In this document: in pieces, positions 58,784-64,000 of the stretch
Layout of the letters: each line of letters starts with the position of its first letter
Numbering within the stretch: position 1 is the stretch's first letter
Source of the DNA: Actinomycetes bacterium
Lineage (GTDB): Bacteria; Actinomycetota; Acidimicrobiia; Acidimicrobiales; Ilumatobacteraceae
Assembly (NCBI GenBank): GCA_029782355.1
Contig: JAKOUY010000017.1
Coordinates: 59,839-123,838 of the forward strand
Length of the DNA stretch: 64,000 bases
Direction: 5' to 3'
Translations under genes and position numbers: made by a program
Notes under the pieces: generated by a model
The model's database searches: none
What the model saw: the letters and a program-made list of their open reading frames with translations, nothing else
Told to the model about the DNA's origin: nothing

Positions 58784-61228
58784 TCAGCGGTGGCGGCGAT
58801 CGCCACGGCCGCGGCCGCGGCCGCCACCGTTGCGCCGGTCACCGCCACGGTCACCGCCACGCTCACCGCGATCACCGCGATCGCTGCCGGCGTTGCCGCC
58901 GGCCTCGCCGCCCGGACCGAGGTCGCCGAACTCGCCGGCCATCTCGGCGTCGAAGTGATCGTCGAAGGACACGCTGATCGGACCGCCGGACGTGGCCGGC
59001 CCGGGCGAGGTGCTGGGCGCTTCCGCGCCGTCACCGGCGGCCGCCGCCCAGCTCGGCCCGGGGGTCAGGCTGACCTTGCCCTTCTCGTCGATCTCCTCGA
59101 CGATGACCTCGATCTCCTGGCCGAGGGTGAGCACGTCCTCGACGTTGTTGATCCGCCGGCCGCGGCCCAGCTTGCTGATGTGCACCAGGCCATCGCGGCC
59201 AGGGAGGATGTTGACGAAGGCGCCGAACTTGGTGATGTTGACGACGCGACCCTGGTAGGTGGCGCCGACCTCGGCCATCGGCGGGGCGACGATGGCCATG
59301 ATCCGGGCCTTGGCCTCCTCCATCTTCGAGGCGTCGACCGCACCGATGGTGACGATGCCCACCGCGCCGTCGTCGTCGACGGCGATGTCCGCGCCGGTCT
59401 CCTGCTGGATCGTGTTGATGACCTTGCCCTTCGGCCCGATGACCTCGCCGATCTTGTCCATCGGGATGGTGATCGAGATGATCTTCGGGGCGGTGGCCGC
59501 CACCTCGGCACGCGGCGCGGCGATGGCCGCGTTCATGTTGTCGAGGATCTGCAGCCGGGCTTCCTTGGCCTGGTCGAGGGCCGCGGCGAGCACCTCGGCC
59601 GGGATGCCGTCGATCTTCGTGTCGAGCTGCAGCGCGGTGATGGCGTCGGCGGTGCCGGCGACCTTGAAATCCATGTCACCGAAGGCATCCTCCGCGCCGA
59701 GGATGTCGGTCAGCGTCGTGTACTTGCCCTCGGCGTAGACCAGGCCCATGGCGATGCCGGCCACCGCGGCGCGGATCGGGACACCGGCGTCCATCAGGGC
59801 CAGCGAGCCCGAGCACACCGACGCCATCGAGGTCGATCCGTTCGACGACAGCACCTCGGCCACCAGCCGCAGCGTGTAGGCGAAGCGGTCCTGGCCCGGC
59901 AGCACCGGCAGCAACGCCCGGCCGGCCAGGGCACCGTGGCCGATCTCCCGACGCTTCGGCGAACCGACCCGCCCGGTCTCCCCGTTGGCCCACGGGGCCA
60001 TGTTGTAGTGGAACAGGAAGTACTTGTTGGTCTCCGGGCTGAGCGTGTCGAGCAGCTGGTTCATCCGCGGCATGGCCATGGTGCAGACGTTCATCACCTG
60101 GGTCTCGCCACGCTGGAACAGCCCGGTGCCGTGCGCCGTCGGGAGCACCCCGACCTCGCTGGACAGCGGGCGCAGGTCGCGCGGCCCACGGCCGTCGATG
60201 CGCTTGCCCTCGTCGACGATGCGCTTGCGGACCAGCTGCTTGGTCAGACTGCGGACGGCCTCCTTGACCTCACGGTCGCGACCCTCGAACGTGCCACCGT
60301 CTCCACACAGCTTGGCGATGGCGTCCGCCGCGGCCGCGTCGGTGGCCGCGTTGCGCTCGGCCTTGGCGCTGATCGTGACGGCGTGACCGACGGCCTCGGC
60401 GGCAACCTCGCGCACGGCGTCCATCACCTCCGGGGCGTAGTCGGCGGCGACGGAGTACTCCATCGGCGTGATCGGACCGCGCTTGGCGATGACCGACGCC
60501 AGGAGCTGGCGTTGCAGGGCGATGGAGTCCTTGATCCACGTCTTGGCCGCGTCCAGGCCACGGGCCAGGGCGGCCTCGTCGACCTTCGGCGCGCCGTTGT
60601 CGTAGTAGTCGAAGCTCTTGGCGGTGCCACCGGCCTCGACCATCATGATCGCCACGTCGCCACTGTCGAGCTGGCGTCCGGCGACGACCAGCTCGAAGGT
60701 CGACTCGTCACCCTCGGCGTAGGTCGGGTGGGGAGCCCACTCGCCCTGCTGGGTGTAGGCGACGCGCACTGCGCCGATCGGTCCCTCGAACGGGATGCCG
60801 CTGAGCATCAGCGCGGCGGACGCGGCGTTGATCGACAGCACGTCGTGCGGGTTGGCCTGGTCGGCCCCGAGCACGGTCAGCACCACCTGGACCTCGTTGC
60901 GGAACCCGTCGGGAAATGCCGGGCGCAGCGGGCGGTCGGTGAGCCGGCAGGTGAGGATGGCGTCCTCGGTGGGACGGCCCTCACGGCGGAAGAACGAGCC
61001 GGGGATCTTGCCGGCGGCGTAGGCCCGCTCCTCGACGTCGATGGTCAGGGGGAAGAAGTCGACGCCGGGACGGACGTCCTTGGCGGCGTTGGCGGTGGCC
61101 AGCACCAGGGTGTTGCCCAGCCCGGCGACCACGGCGCCCTGGCTCTGCTGGGCCAGCTTGCCGGTCTCGAAGGACAGGGTCTTGTCGGTGCCCGAGAGCA
61201 GGCCCGACACGCGAATGGCCTCGGCCAT
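58784..61228 (-). CDS. pnp: polyribonucleotide nucleotidyltransferase (PNPase)
   Basis: This is an 814-residue 3'-5' exoribonuclease of the degradosome. Two RNase PH-like cores (FFPLTIDVEERAYAAGKIPGSFFRREGRPTE at the first; QTHGTGLFQRGETQ-like and GSLALMDAGVP at the second) are followed by KH and S1 domains (RIMAIVAPPMAEVG, GRVVNITKFGAFVNILPGRDGLVHISKL). A C-terminal tail rich in Gly, Arg and Asp (GDRGERGGDRGGDRR) may bind RNA. ATG 61228 follows AAAGGAG. It is not next to rpsO, unlike in most bacteria. Confidence 0.96.
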   Translation of the reverse strand: MAEAIRVSGLLSGTDKTLSFETGKLAQQSQGAVVAGLGNTLVLATANAAKDVRPGVDFFPLTIDVEERAYAAGKIPGSFFRREGRPTEDAILTCRLTDRPLRPAFPDGFRNEVQVVLTVLGADQANPHDVLSINAASAALMLSGIPFEGPIGAVRVAYTQQGEWAPHPTYAEGDESTFELVVAGRQLDSGDVAIMMVEAGGTAKSFDYYDNGAPKVDEAALARGLDAAKTWIKDSIALQRQLLASVIAKRGPITPMEYSVAADYAPEVMDAVREVAAEAVGHAVTISAKAERNAATDAAAADAIAKLCGDGGTFEGRDREVKEAVRSLTKQLVRKRIVDEGKRIDGRGPRDLRPLSSEVGVLPTAHGTGLFQRGETQVMNVCTMAMPRMNQLLDTLSPETNKYFLFHYNMAPWANGETGRVGSPKRREIGHGALAGRALLPVLPGQDRFAYTLRLVAEVLSSNGSTSMASVCSGSLALMDAGVPIRAAVAGIAMGLVYAEGKYTTLTDILGAEDAFGDMDFKVAGTADAITALQLDTKIDGIPAEVLAAALDQAKEARLQILDNMNAAIAAPRAEVAATAPKIISITIPMDKIGEVIGPKGKVINTIQQETGADIAVDDDGAVGIVTIGAVDASKMEEAKARIMAIVAPPMAEVGATYQGRVVNITKFGAFVNILPGRDGLVHISKLGRGRRINNVEDVLTLGQEIEVIVEEIDEKGKVSLTPGPSWAAAAGDGAEAPSTSPGPATSGGPISVSFDDHFDAEMAGEFGDLGPGGEAGGNAGSDRGDRGERGGDRGGDRRNGGGRGRGRGDRRHR

Positions 61229-61290
61229 CACGGTCTCCTTTCGCGCGACGCGTCATCGGTCACGCAGGTGGGAGCGGCGGCCGGTTCCCA

Positions 61291-61399
61291 GTCGGCACTG
61301 CCGACGCTGCGACATGCGGGAGCCGCACGGAGCCTCGGCAGAGGCGACTGACAACCGAACCCAATCGTTCCGCTCGGTTGATATGTCCGGCCCAGGCTA
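61291..61399 (-). promoter_or_regulatory. pnp promoter and leader with a small hairpin
   Basis: On the minus strand TAGCCT (plus 61394-61399) is the best -10 candidate and would give a leader of about 160 nt. The leader contains the 6-bp hairpin GTCGGC-act-GCCGAC (61291-61305). pnp is autoregulated through its leader in other bacteria, but there is no direct evidence here. Confidence 0.35.
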
Positions 61400-61414
61400 C
61401 CAGAAGGAGCGCGC

Positions 61415-61510
61415 ATGGCGGCCACCTCGGCTACGTTCGCAGCCCCGCGGCCGGGGGATTCGACTGGCTCGAACAGCAGGCAGGAGGGCACTTCGGTGGT
61501 TGAACTATAG
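61415..61510 (+). CDS. possible 31-codon small ORF with strong RBS
   Basis: An ATG at 61415 is preceded by AGAAGGAG with a 5-nt spacer and opens 31 codons ending at TAG 61508-61510. The peptide starts MAATSATFAAP and has no hydrophobic segment. The rest of the 379-bp gap between pnp and the toxin gene holds no other support for a gene. The strong ribosome site is the only evidence; third-position GC is moderate. It may be a chance frame or a leader peptide of the toxin operon. Confidence 0.25.
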   Translation: MAATSATFAAPRPGDSTGSNSRQEGTSVVEL

Positions 61511-61607
61511 GTGTACTTGTTGGAAGCCGCGGTTGGCGCTCGTGGGTGGTGGTGTACGGTCCTGGTGACGTTGCGTGTTGCTGCCACCACAGGCTTGGGG
61601 GTGTGTG
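61500..61607 (+). promoter_or_regulatory. toxin gene upstream region
   Basis: This AT-richer stretch contains possible promoter hexamers ACTATA (61504-61509) and TACGGT (61555-61560) and ends in a G-rich GGGGGTG just before ATG 61608 that may serve as a ribosome site. No operator was recognised. Confidence 0.3.
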
Positions 61608-62999
61608 ATGAGTGATCGGTCGACGAGGGTCACGGCTCGGGGTGCGCTGGCCCGCTGGCTGGTGGTGGTCGGGGTGTGTGCGGTTGGGGTGTCGGGAGTC
61701 GTGGTGAGTGAGCCGGTGCGGGCGGCTCGGCCGGGGGTGGCCGGTCCGGTGGTGCCGGTGCCGCCGGTGGTGCCGGGTGCGGCGCCCATCAAGGTGGCGC
61801 CCTCGTTGGCGCAGTCGCCGGTGGTGCCGGTGCCGTTGCCGCCTTCGGTGGATACGACGGTGGCGGCGGTACAGGGTTCGAAGGTGGCGGTGTCGGGGTT
61901 GCCGGTGGTGGTGGAGTTGTTGTCGGCGCCGCCGGTGGGTGCGAAGTCGGTGCCGGTCAAGGTGCGGTCGTTTGATCCGAAGGTGTTGGCCCAGGTTGGG
62001 TTGCAGGGTTTGGGGATGGAGTTCGACGCGACCGGGGTGACGTCGCCGGTGGATGTGCAGGTGTCGATTGACTATTCGAAGTTGCAGGGCTGGTATGGGG
62101 CGGATTGGAACTTGCGGGCGCAGTTGGTGATCGTGCCGGCGTGCCCGGTGGTGCCGGTCCCGTCGGATTGTCCGACGCCGGTCCCGGTGAAGGGGTTCGT
62201 GAACAATTTCGAGTCCAAGACGATCACGGGCATCGTGCAGTTGACGGGGACCGGGCTGGCGTCGGGGTGGCGTCGGTCGCTGGTGGGGAACGGGTCGACG
62301 TTGGGGTTATCGGCCGGCACGGGTCAGTTCGCGGCGACGGATCTGCGACCGGAGTCAACGTGGCAGGTGTCGGGGAACTCGGGGTCGTTTACGTATTCGG
62401 TGCCGTTCGTGACGCCACCGGCTGGTGTGGGCGGCACACCGCAGGTCGGGTTGGGATATTCGTCGCAGTCGGTGGATGGGATGACGATCGCGGCGAATTC
62501 GCAGGCGTCAATTGCTGGGTTGGGGTGGAATTTGTCGTCGGGTTCGGGGTTTATCGAGACCCGCTTTTATGCGTGCAACGCGTTGGGCGCGTTCGGTGCC
62601 GAGGGTAGCGCCCCTGCTGGTGCCACAGAAGCGGCAGCTGGGCCGGGGGCGTGGGAGGCGGCTTCGGAGTCGATGTCGGAGAGGGCTGCTGCGTTCCAGG
62701 CGGAGGTGACGGGGGCTGCTCCGGGGTCCGTGTACCGGGTGGGTGGCGTCGATTTCGACGGGTTCGCGAATGGAACGTTGCTCGAGGCGAAGGGGCCGGG
62801 GTACGCCACGTTCGTGCGGGGTGGTCAATTCCAGCCGTGGTTCCAGGGTGCCGACGGGCTTGTGTCGCAGGCGACGAGGCAGTTGTCGGCCGCTGGCGGT
62901 ACGCCTATCCAGTGGGTGGTTGCTGAGCCGGAGGCTGCGACGGCGATTCGAAATCTGTTCGGCCAGAACGGAATCACCGGAATCAACGTGAGCGGGTGA
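61608..62999 (+). CDS. secreted polymorphic toxin: RHS-type N-terminus with Tox-REase-5-like nuclease
   Basis: This is a 463-residue exported protein. Residues 1-40 are a signal peptide (AVGVSGVVVSEPVRAA). Residues about 90-325 are like the SpvB/RHS N-terminus, with WQVSGNSGSFTYSVPF and GLGYSSQSVDGM, SIAGLGWNLSS. From about residue 365 comes a compact nuclease: VYRVGGVDFDGFANG, then LLEAKGPGYATFV with the PD-(D/E)xK signature (Asp382/384, Glu393, Lys395), and RQLSAAGGTPIQWVVAE. This matches the Tox-REase-5 toxin family. The long YD-repeat core of RHS proteins is missing, so the toxin is joined directly to the N-terminal part. The next gene is the cognate immunity candidate. Confidence 0.82.
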   Translation: MSDRSTRVTARGALARWLVVVGVCAVGVSGVVVSEPVRAARPGVAGPVVPVPPVVPGAAPIKVAPSLAQSPVVPVPLPPSVDTTVAAVQGSKVAVSGLPVVVELLSAPPVGAKSVPVKVRSFDPKVLAQVGLQGLGMEFDATGVTSPVDVQVSIDYSKLQGWYGADWNLRAQLVIVPACPVVPVPSDCPTPVPVKGFVNNFESKTITGIVQLTGTGLASGWRRSLVGNGSTLGLSAGTGQFAATDLRPESTWQVSGNSGSFTYSVPFVTPPAGVGGTPQVGLGYSSQSVDGMTIAANSQASIAGLGWNLSSGSGFIETRFYACNALGAFGAEGSAPAGATEAAAGPGAWEAASESMSERAAAFQAEVTGAAPGSVYRVGGVDFDGFANGTLLEAKGPGYATFVRGGQFQPWFQGADGLVSQATRQLSAAGGTPIQWVVAEPEAATAIRNLFGQNGITGINVSG

Positions 63000-63003
63000 A
63001 GCC

Positions 63004-63717
63004 GTGTCGTTGAGTGAGCAGTTGTACGTCGGTGCCTATTGGTCAGCGCGTGCGGAGTCGGTGGAGGCGTGCGCCGCTCGTGCCGTCGTGGGTTTCGAGC
63101 GGTTGGCATCAGTCGATGAGCTGTTGGGCTCGTGGCGGTTGAAGGGCGCTCGGCGCGCGGCTGCACGCTTGCCGTTCGATACGCGTGTCGAGTCGGTCAT
63201 GCAGGCCCTGGCGGCTGGGCGGAATCGTCGAGACGACGACGGCTCGGTCATTGATGCTCTGGGGTTCTCGCTCGGAGTGTGGAACGGGGATGGGGCCGAT
63301 CCTGTCGGCCTATCGATTCGGTGCGGCATCAGCGCGACAACGCCAGCTCTCTCCAACTCGGTCGTCGTGACGTTGCCGGAGCAGTCAACGAGGAGCGCCG
63401 GTCTCTACGGTCGGCCAGGCGCTGGGCAGATCGTCGCGGCACTGGTCGAGGCTTGGGAGCCGGACTGGGCGACTGTGACATCGAACTCGCTTCGCGAGGC
63501 GCAGGCTGTGGGCGGCGGCCGTCCTGTGCTTGGTTTCGTCACCTACCTGTCCGCGAGTCGCGGCGAGGTGCCAACTGTTTCGGCACCGTTCCACGTCGAG
63601 CGGTTGGCTGCAGGGTCGCTCATTTCTGTCGACGGCGACTTCGCTGCAGTTGATTCAGCGGCGGTGTCACGATTGGCAGCGATGCTCGGCCCGAATCTTC
63701 TGCGGCCCACGGGCTAA
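63004..63717 (+). CDS. immunity protein, Imm52-like
   Basis: This is a 237-residue cytosolic protein without signal or membrane segments, starting 4 nt after the toxin stop. Its beginning (LYVGAYWSARAESVEACAARAV), the middle (GFSLGVWNGDGADPVGLSIRCG) and AWEPDWATVTS match my memory of the Imm52 family, which accompanies Tox-REase-5 toxins. It should bind and block the nuclease domain. Third-position GC is lower than in the core genes, as in the toxin. The GTG start lies next to a weak GGTGAA ribosome site. Confidence 0.78.
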   Translation: MSLSEQLYVGAYWSARAESVEACAARAVVGFERLASVDELLGSWRLKGARRAAARLPFDTRVESVMQALAAGRNRRDDDGSVIDALGFSLGVWNGDGADPVGLSIRCGISATTPALSNSVVVTLPEQSTRSAGLYGRPGAGQIVAALVEAWEPDWATVTSNSLREAQAVGGGRPVLGFVTYLSASRGEVPTVSAPFHVERLAAGSLISVDGDFAAVDSAAVSRLAAMLGPNLLRPTG

Positions 63718-63736
63718 CTGAGCAATCGCCTTCTGG

Positions 63737-63820
63737 TCAGCTGGCCCAGCGGCGTGCTTCGTGTTTGAGGAGCATGGCTTCGATGAGTTCGCGGACGGTT
63801 GGGACTGCCGCGCGCGGAGG
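63737..63820 (-). pseudogene. C-terminal gene remnant cut by an IS element
   Basis: On the minus strand an open frame of about 28 codons ends at a TGA (plus 63737-63739) with ...VPTVRELIEAMLLKHEARRWAS. Its upstream end runs into the IS3-family element, whose border is placed near 63821. The fragment is probably the tail of a gene interrupted by the insertion or by the recombination that made the islet. No family could be named. Confidence 0.4.
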
Positions 63821-64000
63821 TGACAGATTGGGTCAGGCGGCGGTTGCCGTCTGTGGGGTCATGATGGCTTCGTACTCGATTGGGGTCAAGCGGCCCAGGA
63901 CTGCTTGTCGTCGGCGTTGGTGGTAGGTGCGTTCGATCCAGGTGACGATCGCGATGCGGAGGTCGTTGCGGGTGTTCCAGCGTTGCCGGTCGAGGACGTT
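63821..64000 (-). mobile_element. IS3-family insertion sequence, right (orfB) end, truncated by window
   Basis: The element enters from the right edge. Its end is placed at 63821, where TGACAGATTGGGTCA resembles an IS3-type terminal inverted repeat starting with TG. The transposase stop lies within this terminal repeat, as is usual in the family. The opposite end is outside the window, so no target duplication could be seen. Confidence 0.7.
63833..64000 (-). CDS. IS3-family transposase (orfB), C-terminal fragment
   Basis: The last 55 codons of an integrase-type transposase are visible: LDRQRWNTRNDLRIAIVTWIERTYHQRRRQ, then LGRLTPIEYEAIM, the conserved end of IS3-family OrfB proteins just after the DDE core. 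The catalytic residues lie outside the window. The stop TGA is at plus 63833-63835. Confidence 0.88.
   Translation of the reverse strand, partial: NVLDRQRWNTRNDLRIAIVTWIERTYHQRRRQAVLGRLTPIEYEAIMTPQTATAA

Noticed and set aside
58790..61351. Plus-strand frame of 853 codons opposite pnp
   Set aside because: pnp is certain on the minus strand; this is the longest mirror frame in the window and has no recognisable domain.

Overview
The window is chromosomal DNA of a very high-GC actinobacterium. Coding frames have GC-rich third positions, genes overlap by 1-8 nt (mostly ATGA or GTGA), GTG starts are common, and many genes carry a TANNNT hexamer 6-8 nt before the start codon with no ribosome binding site, the signature of leaderless mRNAs. 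SARP-type regulators, a sortase-type surface protein, homospermidine synthase and a PASTA kinase also fit. An Acidimicrobiia-like (Ilumatobacter/Iamia-like) lineage is my inference; no rRNA or other definitive marker is present.

Layout. 1-9.8 kb: a surface-glycan locus (sugar epimerase tail, three large polytopic membrane proteins, 2OG-Fe(II) oxygenase, GT2-methyltransferase fusion, LPATG surface protein, GDP-fucose synthase facing it). 9.9-13.7 kb: a 45-aa protein coupled to a frameshifted homospermidine synthase, then two unknown exported proteins. 13.7-24.7 kb: two paralogous SARP-AAA regulators of about 1,060 aa flank leuA (with a leucine attenuator), a 3Fe-4S ferredoxin and pyrF; the second regulator is translationally coupled to serA. 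24.8-36.9 kb: SCP2 protein, MFS exporter, SDR, PASTA kinase-like protein, ligA, MetE-like protein, mnmA and cysteine desulfurase. 37-44.9 kb: carbohydrate block with a methyltransferase, galT, SRPBCC protein, glgB, a divergent GT4 and glgP. 44.9-53.5 kb: TetR plus diiron protein under a palindromic operator, an amino-acid ABC transporter whose permease seems to carry a CD225/dispanin-like N-terminus, and exported unknowns including a cupredoxin-beta-helix protein. 53.6-61.2 kb: membrane protein, tpx, dapB, YjbR-family protein, a NarL-type two-component pair, TauD-like dioxygenase and pnp. 61.4-64 kb: an accessory islet with a secreted polymorphic toxin (RHS-type N-terminus joined directly to a Tox-REase-5-like nuclease), its Imm52-like immunity gene, a gene remnant and the end of an IS3-family element.

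Most of the window is core metabolism in short, tightly packed operons. The regulatory highlights are the leuA attenuator, the TetR operator that covers its whole promoter, and the leaderless-promoter pattern. The most accessory-looking DNA is the toxin/immunity/IS islet at the right edge. No tRNA, rRNA or CRISPR array was seen.
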